NCBI GenBank assembly: GCA_020723285.1
Contig: DYJE01000011.1
Coordinates: forward strand, 1 to 64,000
Origin: Desulforapulum autotrophicum
Lineage (GTDB): Bacteria; Desulfobacterota; Desulfobacteria; Desulfobacterales; Desulfolunaceae
Direction of reading: 5' to 3'
Length of the DNA: 64,000 nt
Made by a program: the position numbers and the translations under genes
Notes under the pieces: generated by a model
Told to the model about the DNA's origin: nothing
The model's database searches: none
What the model saw: only the letters and a program-made list of their open reading frames with translations
Part shown: positions 35,032 through 44,700 of the stretch, in pieces
Numbering within the stretch: position 1 is the stretch's first letter
Layout: each line of letters opens with the position of its first letter

Positions 35032-36333
35032 TCAGATTTTTCTGTTGTCAATCACCCGGACGGCCTTGCCTTCACTGCGGGCGATGGATTTGGGTTCCAC
35101 AAGTTTCACTTTGGCTGAGACACCCAGGTATTCCTTGATGTCATGGGACAGTTTTGCTTCGAGACCCTGGAGAATCTTGATTTCGTCAGAAAACAGGGAT
35201 TCGCTGACCTCCACTTTGACGGTGAGTGTGTCTAAGTTGTCCACACGGTCCACCACCAGCTGGTAATGGGGTTCCACTTCTTCTGTTTTCATGAGGACAC
35301 TTTCGATCTGCGACGGGAAAACGTTCACACCCCGGATGATCAGCATGTCGTCGGATCTTCCGCTCACCCGTTTCATCCGGACGTGGGTTCTTCCGCAAAT
35401 GCAGGGTTCGGTGGAAAGAGACGTGATGTCACGGGTTCTGTACCGGATCACCGGGAAAGCTTCCTTGGTGATGGAGGTGAAGACGAGTTCACCGGTTTCA
35501 CCGTATGGAAGGGCCTTGCCGGTTACTGGATCGATGATTTCAGGAATGAAATGGTCTTCGAAAATATGGAGTCCGTTCTGGGCTTCGTAGCACTCGATGG
35601 CAACCCCCGGCCCCATGACTTCGCTTAAACCGTAGATATCCACAGCCTTGATGTTCAGGGCTTCTTCAAGCTCGCCACGCATGTTCTCAGACCAGGGTTC
35701 GGCTCCGAAAATGCCGAATTTGAAGCTCAGGTCCTTGAAAGAAACACCCATTTCTTTAGCCACTTCCGCCAGATGAAGTGTGTACGACGGAGTGGCTGTG
35801 AGGATGGTGGGACCGAAATCTTTCATGATGACGATCTGGCGTTTGGTGTTGCCGCCCGATACAGGAATCACGGAAGCCCCAAGTTTTTCAGCACCGTAAT
35901 GAACCCCCAAACCACCGGTGAAAAGCCCGTAGCCGTAAGCGTTGTGAATGATGTCACGGCGTCCGGCTCCGCCGGCTGAAAGGGCGCGAGCCATCAGCTC
36001 GGCCCATGTTTCGATGTCTCTGGCTGTGTAACCCACCACCGTGGGGCTTCCGGTCGTTCCAGAGGACGCGTGGATTCGGACCACGTTGGCCATCGGAACC
36101 GCGAACATGCCGTAAGGGTAGTTGTCCCTTAAATCCTGTTTGGTGGTGAAGGGTACACGTTCAAGATCAGCTAAGGTTTTCAGACCCGAAGGTGAGAAAC
36201 CGGCTTCATCGAATTTGTTTTTATAAAAAGGCACGGTGGCATAGACTTTTTCAAGGGTCGCTTTCAGACGTTTGAGCTGTATGGCCGCCAGAGCCTCCCT
36301 TGGCAGGGTTTCAAAATCGATATTGAAAATCAT
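35032..36333 (-). CDS. paaK: Phenylacetate-CoA ligase
   Basis: A 433-residue AMP-forming acyl-CoA synthetase that activates phenylacetate or related aryl acids. The ATP-binding P-loop-like motif is [17 protein letters not shown] (about 89-105). The adenylation motif [11 protein letters not shown] is present, followed by the ligase C-terminal region ([15 protein letters not shown]). Length fits the family (about 430). AAGGAG stands before the ATG. It is sandwiched between the crotonase gene (11 bases upstream) and the ACT gene, suggesting aromatic amino acid degradation or indolepyruvate/phenylpyruvate oxidation products as substrate. Confidence 0.94.
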   Translation of the reverse strand: MIFNIDFETLPREALAAIQLKRLKATLEKVYATVPFYKNKFDEAGFSPSGLKTLADLERVPFTTKQDLRDNYPYGMFAVPMANVVRIHASSGTTGSPTVVGYTARDIETWAELMARALSAGGAGRRDIIHNAYGYGLFTGGLGVHYGAEKLGASVIPVSGGNTKRQIVIMKDFGPTILTATPSYTLHLAEVAKEMGVSFKDLSFKFGIFGAEPWSENMRGELEEALNIKAVDIYGLSEVMGPGVAIECYEAQNGLHIFEDHFIPEIIDPVTGKALPYGETGELVFTSITKEAFPVIRYRTRDITSLSTEPCICGRTHVRMKRVSGRSDDMLIIRGVNVFPSQIESVLMKTEEVEPHYQLVVDRVDNLDTLTVKVEVSESLFSDEIKILQGLEAKLSHDIKEYLGVSAKVKLVEPKSIARSEGKAVRVIDNRKI

Positions 36334-36344
36334 GGGGCAACTCC

Positions 36345-37136
36345 TTAACGGGTGTAAGTTCCGTTGAATTCCGCTTTGCGTTTTTCAAGGAAAGCCTTGG
36401 TACCTTCTTTGGAGTCCTCACTGGCAAGGCACAGCGCAAAGGCTTCGATTTCGATGGCGCAACCGGTGGTGATGTCCACGTCCTGAGCTGCGTTGACGGC
36501 GTATTTTGCGGCTCTTAAGGAAACGCGGCCTTTGGCGGCAATGGATTTGGCTGTTTTCATGACATCGTCCATCAGGGCTTCAGGAGTCGTGACTTTGTTG
36601 ACCATGCCGATGGCCTGGGCTTCTGCGGCGGAAAGCATTTTTCCGGTGAAGATCATTTCCTTGGCGATGTTTTTACCCACGAGTTTGGTGAGACGCTGGG
36701 TTCCACCGAAACCGGGAATGATGCCCAGGGTGATTTCGGGAAGACCGAACTTGGCGTTTTCCGAGGCGTAGATAAAATCGCAGGCCAGTGCCATTTCACT
36801 GCCGCCGCCCAGAGCGAAGCCGTTGACCGCACCGATGACGGGAATGGAAAGAGCCTGGAGTTTTCCGATGACATCGTGGCCTTTTTTTGCGAAAATCCGT
36901 CCCTGAAGTGCGTTGAAGGTGGCCAGTTCCGAAATGTCCGCACCGGCTATGAATGCCTTGTCACCGGACCCTGTGAGAACGAGCACGCGGATATCTTCCC
37001 GTGAGCCGATAATGTCAAGGGCCTGGGAAAGCTCGGTGAGAAGCGCGTCATTCAGAGCGTTCAACGCTTTGGGGCGGTTGAAGGTCAGTAAGGCGATTCC
37101 GTCGTTCACGTCAAGGATGATGTTTTCGTAGTTCAT
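36345..37136 (-). CDS. Enoyl-CoA hydratase (crotonase family)
   Basis: A 263-residue crotonase-fold enzyme, likely hydrating crotonyl-CoA or a similar short enoyl-CoA. The oxyanion-hole region is [13 protein letters not shown] (about 62-74) and [19 protein letters not shown]. The two catalytic Glu positions are visible in GGGSEMAL and in [21 protein letters not shown] strong GGAGG precedes the ATG. It is the first gene of the minus-strand run with paaK, the ACT gene and the SprT/DUF2786 gene. Confidence 0.94.
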   Translation of the reverse strand: MNYENIILDVNDGIALLTFNRPKALNALNDALLTELSQALDIIGSREDIRVLVLTGSGDKAFIAGADISELATFNALQGRIFAKKGHDVIGKLQALSIPVIGAVNGFALGGGSEMALACDFIYASENAKFGLPEITLGIIPGFGGTQRLTKLVGKNIAKEMIFTGKMLSAAEAQAIGMVNKVTTPEALMDDVMKTAKSIAAKGRVSLRAAKYAVNAAQDVDITTGCAIEIEAFALCLASEDSKEGTKAFLEKRKAEFNGTYTR

Positions 37137-37245
37137 GTAACCCTCCGTTGTTTATATGTAAAATAATAATCGTATTCTTAAGGTTTTTCGTTTAAAATAT
37201 CTATATAGAGGAATACGGAAATAATTGAAAGAGAGAAAAAAACCC

Positions 37246-37950
37246 ATGATCGATATTCACAGCCACATCATTCCAGGGGTTGACGACGGTTCGCAGGACA
37301 TGCGGACCACCATGGATATGGCCGTCATTGCAGCGGGTGACGGAATAAGAACCATTGCCGCCACGCCGCACATCCAGTCTGACGTGCTGACTCCGACCAT
37401 GATCATGGAAAAGGTCACGGCTTTGAATGAACGACTGGCCGAAACCGGTATCCCCCTGACCGTGGTGACCGGTGGAGAAGTGGCGTCATTCCTGCCTGTC
37501 TCGCTGATGAAACAATTCAGTATCAACGGAAACGGTTACATCCTACTTGAATTTCCACACACCCATCTTCCCATTTCCGCAAAAGACACCGTATCTCAGT
37601 TGATTGCCACGGGTTTGAAAGTGATTATCGCCCATCCTGAACGAAACCCCACGGTGATCCGGAAGCCTGAAACCCTTATTGATCTGATCGAAAATACAGG
37701 GGCGTACATTCAGTTGACGGCCAACAGCATCACCGGAGGGTTCGGTCCGGCCGTCAAAGCCTGCGCCAAACATCTGCTCAAGATAAGGATCCGTGGTGTC
37801 ATTGCATCGGACGCCCACTCCGCAGGATTCAGAAAGCCTCAGTTGTCGGATGGGTTTGAGGCGGCTTCAAAAATTGTGGGAAGGGAACTGGCGGAAAAAA
37901 TGGTCAATGAAAATCCTTTGGCAGTGATTCTGGGACTGCCCATCATTTAA
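37246..37950 (+). CDS. PHP-family tyrosine-protein phosphatase (CpsB/YwqE type)
   Basis: A 234-residue metal-dependent phosphatase. The opening MIDIHSHIIPGVDDGSQD, the EFPH segment, IIAHPERN and the late SDAH motif are the four metal-binding motifs of the PHP CpsB family, which dephosphorylates BY-kinases controlling polysaccharide export. The ATG at 37246 is chosen because the family normally begins at this residue; a TTG at 37225 lies upstream with no ribosome site. No polysaccharide or BY-kinase gene is next to it. It converges on the gene at 37964. Confidence 0.92.
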   Translation: MIDIHSHIIPGVDDGSQDMRTTMDMAVIAAGDGIRTIAATPHIQSDVLTPTMIMEKVTALNERLAETGIPLTVVTGGEVASFLPVSLMKQFSINGNGYILLEFPHTHLPISAKDTVSQLIATGLKVIIAHPERNPTVIRKPETLIDLIENTGAYIQLTANSITGGFGPAVKACAKHLLKIRIRGVIASDAHSAGFRKPQLSDGFEAASKIVGRELAEKMVNENPLAVILGLPII

Positions 37951-37963
37951 ACTATCGTCAATT

Positions 37964-38500
37964 TCAGTCGGTGATGTGTTTTTCCACGAACTGAGATAGA
38001 AGTTCGTGGATTTTCATCGGCGGGCGGATTTTGAAATATTTGTCCACCACCACATGGCCGATTTCATGAGCGACTACCTGTATCCGGGCGTGGCGTGCTG
38101 ACACGTAGACCGTGTCGGTTGAAGGGGCGTAAAAACCAGGTCGTTTCAAGTCTGATGAGTTTATCCTTACAAAATGATTGTTAACCTGCTCCATGCTTTC
38201 ACAGATTGAAAAGGTGTATTGAAGGTGGGGGGGGAACATGTCCAGTATCTCCTGAACTTTCAAGGTGATGAGGTCGATTTTTCCTGTCACCTCATCTTCA
38301 ATCGTCATTGGACGCTTTTCAGTTGACATAAATCTGAAACGGCTTACGAACAACCGATTGTTCAGCATCTGAAGCGTGTCGTCGTCCGGGCAGATCAGTC
38401 GTGCATACTTGCTTTGAAGTTCAAGTGAGGCCGAGGGGAGTGAGGTTGAAATGATAATATAGATGATCAGTGCGAGGCTTTTTGTCAATCTTCGTGTCAT
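37964..38500 (-). CDS. Secreted putative zinc metallopeptidase (HEIGH)
   Basis: A 178-residue small protein. It has a signal peptide (about 1-26, MTRRLTKSLALIIYIIIS) and a C-terminal HEXXH-type zinc motif HEIGH within IQVVAHEIGHVVVDKYF (about 145). Before it lies a beta-strand typical of gluzincins (DTVYVSARHARI). No third ligand is recognised. The ATG at 38500 is preferred because it begins the signal peptide; a GTG at 38527 adds nine residues. It lies on the minus strand behind the HAMP-protein gene, 80 bases apart. Confidence 0.75.
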   Translation of the reverse strand: MTRRLTKSLALIIYIIISTSLPSASLELQSKYARLICPDDDTLQMLNNRLFVSRFRFMSTEKRPMTIEDEVTGKIDLITLKVQEILDMFPPHLQYTFSICESMEQVNNHFVRINSSDLKRPGFYAPSTDTVYVSARHARIQVVAHEIGHVVVDKYFKIRPPMKIHELLSQFVEKHITD

Positions 38501-38580
38501 GATGATAAATTCCGGTTGATGATGCACGTTTTTTAAATGAGTGTTTCAGCATTACACCCTTATCATCGGACGATTGGACG

Positions 38581-39216
38581 CTATTCTTCAGGAAGATCTC
38601 TGCTGAGGTTGAAAAAATCAAGCCATTGGACAAGACGGTTATGGATGTCCTGGAGTGATTCGCGCTGATCGTCCCGGATAACAGCGTGATCATCCTGAAC
38701 GAGACTGTCCGTTGTTTGCCGGAGGCTTTCGGATAGCATTCTAATTTCATGAATTTTATGATTCATCACGCCGTTGAGATGATTGATTCTGTCTGCGAGG
38801 TCCTTGCACTCATCCTGCTTGCGAAGAACGATCCTGGTGCTCAGGTTTCCTTTGGCCATGAGTTCAATGGTTCGACCGATTTTAAATAGAGGTCCCACAG
38901 TTTTGTGGGTGAAGCGGGTCACGTAATAGAGAATGGCAAATCCTGAAAAAATGATAAGAATGCCATGAATGCTTAAAATGCTGTCAAAAAGGATCTCCGG
39001 TGTTTTTCCCATTTTAAGCTGATTGTTTTCATACGTGATGGAAAGGCTGTCCGTTGAAAAATAAACAAAAAGAAGGGTGAACAGAATCATGACAAGACAG
39101 GCCAGAATAAAGTAACTGAACAGATATTTCCCCTGAAAGCTTTCTTCGAAAAAGTATTTCGACCGTCGGTAACCTTTATGTCCTGTTTTGCTGATATCCT
39201 TTTTGCTATCCATCAT
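38581..39216 (-). CDS. Two-helix membrane protein with HAMP domain and no output domain
   Basis: A 211-residue protein. Two membrane helices (about 31-55 and 86-105) flank a small periplasmic loop (about 30 residues). A HAMP domain follows (about 106-160, ending IELMAKGNLSTRIVLRKQDE) and then a coiled-coil segment (LADRINHLNGVMNHKIHEIRMLSESLRQTTD). No kinase, cyclase or methyl-accepting domain follows. It overlaps nothing but starts 13 bases past the stop of the PpiC-like gene; AAGGACGAA before the ATG at 39216 sets the start. It may relay a signal through protein partners. Confidence 0.8.
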   Translation of the reverse strand: MMDSKKDISKTGHKGYRRSKYFFEESFQGKYLFSYFILACLVMILFTLLFVYFSTDSLSITYENNQLKMGKTPEILFDSILSIHGILIIFSGFAILYYVTRFTHKTVGPLFKIGRTIELMAKGNLSTRIVLRKQDECKDLADRINHLNGVMNHKIHEIRMLSESLRQTTDSLVQDDHAVIRDDQRESLQDIHNRLVQWLDFFNLSRDLPEE

Positions 39217-39229
39217 TTCGTCCTTGTTT

Positions 39230-40006
39230 TCATGGTTCTGTTTTATTTTGAACGTCATTTTTCGAATGATTCTGCAATGAAATGAAGGCCTGGCTTTTCA
39301 GTTTTTCAAGCCACTCGGCCATCAGCCGCTCTTTCTTTTGCTCTGCGATAATGCGGCGGATCGCATCCCTGTCCGTTAGATTTTTTTTGGTAAGGGGTGC
39401 CGGCTGAATGCTGTCCAGGCGGAAAACGGAACAGCCATCAGACTGGGAGCAGGAGGGTGAGGAACACTGGCCTTTAACGATGTTCAATAGTTCGAATTTT
39501 ACATCCTGGGAAAGTTTGTCGAACGGAAGGCTCATTTTTTCTTCTGAATCGTGAAGTCCCTGTTTGACGGCCTCAAGGTCTTTATAATTCAAGACGGTGA
39601 GATGAAGAATCTTGTTATCCAGTTCAATATAACGGTCGATTTTTTCGTCTTCAACGTTCACTTCGATGGCTCTGTATTTCTGGTCAACCATGGCCTGGGC
39701 CAGGGCTTGCTCGAAATGTTCTTTGACGCCCTTGATGAAATCTTTACGATTCTGGATTCCGTGATTCAGAGCTTCCTGGACAAGGAGCTCCTTTAAAACC
39801 ATGGAATGGATCAGGTCGTTTTTATCATTTGGGTACGAAGTGTTTTTAAAACGGTCATTGAACTCCTCAAGGGATACGGTTTTCTTGTTGACGATGATCA
39901 CAGCATTATGTGAAGAGGGGTAACGGATAAAACGGACGACACCAATCAAAATTGTAACTCCAAAAATGATGAAAAGAATGATATGTCTGTAGTCGGGTTG
40001 TTTCAT
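39230..40006 (-). CDS. Membrane-anchored SurA/PpiC-like chaperone
   Basis: A 258-residue protein with an N-terminal membrane anchor (about 8-28) and a periplasmic SurA-N-like helical region (about 38-150, including EEFNDRF and VLKELLVQEALNHGI). A C-terminal parvulin-type segment is poorly conserved (no clear active-site signature). Cys residues (CSSPSCSQSDGCSV) lie near 187-200. It resembles the peptidylprolyl isomerase-like proteins of exopolysaccharide (EpsD) clusters. GAGG six bases upstream sets the ATG at 40006. It begins the minus-strand run with the HAMP and HEIGH genes. Confidence 0.75.
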   Translation of the reverse strand: MKQPDYRHIILFIIFGVTILIGVVRFIRYPSSHNAVIIVNKKTVSLEEFNDRFKNTSYPNDKNDLIHSMVLKELLVQEALNHGIQNRKDFIKGVKEHFEQALAQAMVDQKYRAIEVNVEDEKIDRYIELDNKILHLTVLNYKDLEAVKQGLHDSEEKMSLPFDKLSQDVKFELLNIVKGQCSSPSCSQSDGCSVFRLDSIQPAPLTKKNLTDRDAIRRIIAEQKKERLMAEWLEKLKSQAFISLQNHSKNDVQNKTEP

Positions 40007-40160
40007 CCACACCTCGATTTTTCGATAATCGTTCAATAAAATGAAATCATAAGACCTGGTTGGACGATGTCTGCCCGGCCTGTGGTGGAAAGTTTACCAT
40101 TATAGGAGAGCCGCTGACAGGCTGTCAAGCTGCATCCTGAAATGATGGCAACCGATAATC

Positions 40161-42962
40161 ATGAGAAAAAAGGACAACCGGATGATGACGGTGATATTCT
40201 GGGTGGGTTTACTTGTTTCATTGGGCATCGGTTTTGACATGGAGGGTGAAGACGGCATGCTTTTGGCGGCCGCCCTTTATATTCTCGGTTTTCATGTTTA
40301 TCGGTTGAACAGAAAGGTGGCATACCTTGAAAAAAAGATCTTCCAGTTTGAAATCCCGTTTAAAAAAAATAAAACAGTTGAACAGGCAGCGGCCCATTCC
40401 AGTGACGTAAACTGCGAAAAAGAACATTCCCGCGATGGTTTCTTGAGTGATCCCCGTGGGCGATCAGCGTCTTCTCCGGATCATTCGGACGGACCGCCTC
40501 CGCTTCCGGAAGACTGGCCGGAGGAGACGGAGATTTTTTCCGCCAAATCCAATGTGTATATTGGCGAGAAAGGTCAGAAAACCGTTGAAGCAGCTGAACC
40601 CTTGAGACGGGTTCGCGCGGCTTCGAGTCTTGAACAAAGAATCATGAGATTTATGACCACCGGCAACGTGGTTGTGAAAATCGGCTGGGTGATCCTGTTC
40701 TTTGGTGTGGGTTTTCTTTTAAAATTCGCCTCTGACAGAAACATGTTTCCCGTCGAAGTCCGTTATATCGCTGTGGCGGCCGCTGCTTCAGCATTATTAT
40801 GGTTCGGTTGGGTGCTGAGGGGCAAAAACAAGGCATACGCCTTGCTTCTTCAGGGAGGAGCCATCGGTCTTCTCTATATGACTGCGTTTTCAGCGGCAAA
40901 ATTACACCGGTTGATTCCGTTGGAATTCGCTTTCGTGGTGCTTGTCTGTCTCGTCGTTTTTTCAGGGATGCTTTCCGTTGTACAAGACGCTAGGTTTACA
41001 GCCTTTTTTGGAGCTGCAGGAGGTTTTCTGGCTCCTGTGCTCACGTCAACGGGTGAGGGCAGCCATGTGATGCTGTTTTCATATTACGCTCTTTTAAATT
41101 GCGGGATTCTGGGAATCGCATGGTTTAAATCCTGGCGAGAACTGAATCTCATGGGTTTTGTATTCACGTTTGGAATCGGTGGCCTGTGGGGGCTGAAAGC
41201 CTACCGTCCTGAACATTTCATGACAACGGAACCTTTTCTTATTCTGTTTTTTTTCTTTTTTTCCATCATATCCGTATTGTTTGCCGTTAAACAGCCTGAA
41301 GATCGCAAAGGGTATGTGGACGGCAGCCTCGTGTTCGGACTGCCGGTGATAAGTTTCACGCTTCAGAGCTATCTGGTGAAAAACATGGGTTACGGTCTTG
41401 CTGTGAGCGCTGTGACCCTCAGTTTTTATTATCTGATTCTGGCCCGTTTGTTGTGGGGACAAAAAAATGAGGGTTTACGAACGCTCATCGAATCGTTCCT
41501 CGCTCTGGGTGTGGTCTTTGCGAGCCTCGCACTGCCACTGTCTCTTGACGGAAGATGGACCGCCGCAGCATGGGCCATGGAAGGCGGCGCTCTTGTTTGG
41601 GTCGGTGTCCGTCAAAACCGTTTGAAAGCCAGACTTTTCGGTTATCTTCTTCAAATCGGCGCCGGAATATCTTTTGTGATGGTTATGGGCTCTCCGGCCC
41701 GTCATATTCCTGTGCTCAACGGTTTTTATCTGGGGTGTCTGTCTGTGTCTCTTTCGGGTTTTTTTTCTTCATACGTTTTACATATGAATCCCGGGCGTCT
41801 GAGATCATGGGAACGGAATTTTCACGGGATGCTTCTGGTCTGGGGTTTGTTGTGGTGGTGCGGGGCAGCCGTCAGTGAAATACAGCGGCATGTGATTCCG
41901 CCATATCAGATGTCCGCTTATATTTTTTTCTCAGGCTTTACCGTCGGGATTCTGATGTATCTTTACGGTAAACTGAAATGGCTGACGCTGAAATACCCGC
42001 TTTTCTGTCTGTCCACGGTTCTGGCGTGGATTCTGGTCAATGAATACGCATGGCGGAGCATGGTGCAGGTTCATCCCTTCAAATATTTCGGTTGGGCTGC
42101 ATGGCTATACGCTCTTGGTGTTTTTTATCGCTCGTTGTACCTTTATGAATCAGATCTTGAGGGGCTCTGGTGCGATCTGCAACATCTTTCGGGCTATCTT
42201 CTTGTTTTATGCCTCCTGTGTATGGAGTCAGCACACCTCATGACGCTTGTTAAAGGAATCGGCGGTGTATGGTCGGTTACGGTCTGGGGTATTGTACCCT
42301 TGGTTGTCATTATGCTGATTCTGTTTAAAGGAAAGACTCTGGCCTGGCCGCTTACGAAACATGAATCAAAATACAAGGGAGACTATCAACTCCCTGTCAT
42401 GGCCTGTCTTTTGTTATGGTTCCTGATCACAGGATTCACTGAAGCCGGAACACCCATACCGCTACCATATATCCCTGTGATCAATCCACTTGAGAGTACG
42501 CAACTTCTTTATATATTGACTGCCATGCACTGGTTGAGGATCAGGGGAAACCAGGATCCGGGCGTTTCTCCAGTTTACATATATTATGGCCGGGTTTTCG
42601 CGGCCCTTGCAGGATTTTTGTGGATGAACACGGTGATCGGACGTTCAGTGCATGTTTTTACGGCTATTCCTTTTGATTGGGCTATAATCTGGCGTTCAAC
42701 CGTGTTTCAGGCCTCAGTCAGTGTTATATGGACATGCCTTGCACTTATGTGCATGGTTTTTGCCCGGAATAATTTCAGTCGTGTTCTGTGGTTTACCGGG
42801 GCCTCACTTCTGGGCATGGTCGTTCTAAAATTATTTGCAGTGGACCTGTCGAATTCACGGGCCATAGCCCGGATCGTTTCGTTTCTTGCCACAGGCGTCC
42901 TGATGCTTGTGATCGGCTTTTTTTCGCCTTTGCCGCCTCGAAAAGAAAAGGATCAATCATGA
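40161..42962 (+). CDS. DUF2339 polytopic membrane protein
   Basis: A 933-residue inner-membrane protein with more than twenty predicted membrane helices. A cytoplasmic proline- and charge-rich region lies between the first helices and the bulk (about 70-150, with SSPDHSDGPPPLPEDWPEE). The DUF2339 core begins near FMTTGNVVVKIGWVILFFGVG. The function is unknown; the family commonly occurs beside DUF3999 genes. It overlaps the DUF3999 start by four bases (ATGA). A short hydrophobic N-terminal segment precedes the linker. Confidence 0.88.
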   Translation: MRKKDNRMMTVIFWVGLLVSLGIGFDMEGEDGMLLAAALYILGFHVYRLNRKVAYLEKKIFQFEIPFKKNKTVEQAAAHSSDVNCEKEHSRDGFLSDPRGRSASSPDHSDGPPPLPEDWPEETEIFSAKSNVYIGEKGQKTVEAAEPLRRVRAASSLEQRIMRFMTTGNVVVKIGWVILFFGVGFLLKFASDRNMFPVEVRYIAVAAAASALLWFGWVLRGKNKAYALLLQGGAIGLLYMTAFSAAKLHRLIPLEFAFVVLVCLVVFSGMLSVVQDARFTAFFGAAGGFLAPVLTSTGEGSHVMLFSYYALLNCGILGIAWFKSWRELNLMGFVFTFGIGGLWGLKAYRPEHFMTTEPFLILFFFFFSIISVLFAVKQPEDRKGYVDGSLVFGLPVISFTLQSYLVKNMGYGLAVSAVTLSFYYLILARLLWGQKNEGLRTLIESFLALGVVFASLALPLSLDGRWTAAAWAMEGGALVWVGVRQNRLKARLFGYLLQIGAGISFVMVMGSPARHIPVLNGFYLGCLSVSLSGFFSSYVLHMNPGRLRSWERNFHGMLLVWGLLWWCGAAVSEIQRHVIPPYQMSAYIFFSGFTVGILMYLYGKLKWLTLKYPLFCLSTVLAWILVNEYAWRSMVQVHPFKYFGWAAWLYALGVFYRSLYLYESDLEGLWCDLQHLSGYLLVLCLLCMESAHLMTLVKGIGGVWSVTVWGIVPLVVIMLILFKGKTLAWPLTKHESKYKGDYQLPVMACLLLWFLITGFTEAGTPIPLPYIPVINPLESTQLLYILTAMHWLRIRGNQDPGVSPVYIYYGRVFAALAGFLWMNTVIGRSVHVFTAIPFDWAIIWRSTVFQASVSVIWTCLALMCMVFARNNFSRVLWFTGASLLGMVVLKLFAVDLSNSRAIARIVSFLATGVLMLVIGFFSPLPPRKEKDQS

Positions 42963-44392
42963 GATACTTTGGGACAGTCGTAGTACTGGTTTTTATTCAT
43001 GCCTGTCTTTGCAATGCTTCTGAGAAACAGGCCCTGGATTTTGCCGAAGGAATTGTTCTTGAATGCCCTGAAGGTGCCACGGCCTGCCGTTACAATCTTC
43101 CGGACTATGTCTATGACATGCTGGTTTATCCGAATTATGCAGATATCGGCATGTTCAACAGCGATGGTCGCAGTGTACCTTTTACTTTGCAGCATAAGGA
43201 AAGTGACATGGTGTCCAGTAAGGAACGTCAGACTCCATCGGAGCTGGCATTTTTCCCAATTTTTCATGAAAAGCCCAAGGACCAGTCCGTCGGAAGTTCC
43301 TGGTCCATTGTAGCGGACAGTAAGGGTGCTTTGATCAACCTGGGACTGGAAAGCCGGAAATCCGTTGTTGATTCAAATGAAAAGAAGACGCCATTGTTTT
43401 ATATTGCCGACTGCTCCGCTCTTGAACACATGCCCAGCCGGTTGTCATTCTTATGGAATGGTCCTGAAAACCATGTGTTTCATGTGGGTATAGACGGAAG
43501 CGACGATCTTGAAACCTGGAACACTGTTGTTCTATCGTCAGTGCTTGCTGAAATTCGGAGAGATGGTCATATGTTGCTGAAAAGAGACATCCCGCTTCCG
43601 GTCGTACGCTACAAGTACCTCAGGATCAAACGAAAGAATGAAACAGACCGGATTCTGTTCAAAGGGATAACGGCTTATTTCGAAGAAGATTATGTAAAGG
43701 AAGCCCCGAGGCACTGGACGCGGCTGAACGCCCGGAAAGGTTCGGATTCTGGATCTGGCACGGTGTATCGTCTGGAAGGCCATCGGCCTGTGGACAGGCT
43801 TCGAATCAATTTCCCAGATAAAAACACGCTGGTAAACGCTGAAATTTCTTCGCGGGTCAGTCATGAAAAAACATGGCAGCCTTTATTCAAGGGGGTGCTT
43901 TACTTTCTTGATGTTGACGGTTCAGCGCTTGAGAATTGCATCGTATCGTTTTCTGTCGTGTCCCACACGGAGTTCAGATTGAAGATCGATGACGGCATGG
44001 GAGAGTATTGGGAAAAGACTCGTCTGGACCTGACGGCCGGATACCTTCCGCACGAGGTCATTTTCATGGCCCAGGGTAACGGCCCTTATACCCTGGCGTA
44101 TGGGAGTGGGAAAGCATGGAACGGTGAGGATGAAAAACGAACCATGAACGTTTTTTTGAGGTCGATGGATGATGATACGAAAAAAAAGATGGTCAAAGAA
44201 TCACGATTTGTGACAAAAAAAACGCTGGGCGGTCCTGAACAACTGAAAAATAATATGGACAGACTGACTTTGAACAGGATGTTCTTGTGGATTGTTCTTG
44301 CGACAGCCGTCGTTTTGTGCGGTTATATGGCCTTGACACTTCAACGTCAGATGATACGGGAAAAAAAAGATTCCGGAGAGAGACCATCTTGA
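42959..44392 (+). CDS. DUF3999 exported membrane-anchored protein
   Basis: A 477-residue protein translationally coupled to the DUF2339 gene (ATGA, 42959-42962). A signal peptide (about 1-18) precedes a large periplasmic beta-rich region (about 25-445), and one membrane helix lies near the C-terminus (about 450-466, FLWIVLATAVVLCGYMAL). The DUF2339-DUF3999 pair is found together in many Gram-negative genomes, so the two probably form a complex; no activity is known. Its stop codon abuts the stop of the convergent zinc-ribbon gene. Confidence 0.88.
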   Translation: MRYFGTVVVLVFIHACLCNASEKQALDFAEGIVLECPEGATACRYNLPDYVYDMLVYPNYADIGMFNSDGRSVPFTLQHKESDMVSSKERQTPSELAFFPIFHEKPKDQSVGSSWSIVADSKGALINLGLESRKSVVDSNEKKTPLFYIADCSALEHMPSRLSFLWNGPENHVFHVGIDGSDDLETWNTVVLSSVLAEIRRDGHMLLKRDIPLPVVRYKYLRIKRKNETDRILFKGITAYFEEDYVKEAPRHWTRLNARKGSDSGSGTVYRLEGHRPVDRLRINFPDKNTLVNAEISSRVSHEKTWQPLFKGVLYFLDVDGSALENCIVSFSVVSHTEFRLKIDDGMGEYWEKTRLDLTAGYLPHEVIFMAQGNGPYTLAYGSGKAWNGEDEKRTMNVFLRSMDDDTKKKMVKESRFVTKKTLGGPEQLKNNMDRLTLNRMFLWIVLATAVVLCGYMALTLQRQMIREKKDSGERPS

Positions 44393-44593
44393 TTATTTGT
44401 CCATTTTGATGACTTCCCTGTAATGCTTGGGAGGCAAGGGCTTTTTTTCAATTTTTTTCATCTGCATGATTTTGTCAGTCTGGGTGTTGAGTTTCTTGAT
44501 GACCTTATTGAGCCATTTCGAAAAATCAACGCCGCATGTGGGACATTTTAAGAATTCAGGTTTGCGGTCTGAGCCGCAAATGGGACATTGCAT
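44393..44593 (-). CDS. Small zinc-ribbon protein
   Basis: A 66-residue cytoplasmic protein. An N-terminal zinc ribbon with two CxxC pairs (MQCPICGSDRKPEFLKC, then CPTC) is followed by a basic, lysine-rich tail (KKIEKKPLPPK). Such small ribbons are conserved in many sulfate reducers, usually without known function. GGAGG about seven bases upstream supports the ATG. It converges on the DUF3999 gene with zero spacing, so both stop codons touch. Confidence 0.8.
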   Translation of the reverse strand: MQCPICGSDRKPEFLKCPTCGVDFSKWLNKVIKKLNTQTDKIMQMKKIEKKPLPPKHYREVIKMDK

Positions 44594-44700
44594 GGCTTCG
44601 CCTCCTTTTTTATCCGGTTCATGCTTTGTATTTTAAATGATAAGACAAGTAATTTCAATTGCTGAGTCAATTCTTGTTAAAACAAATTGGAGAATGTGGA

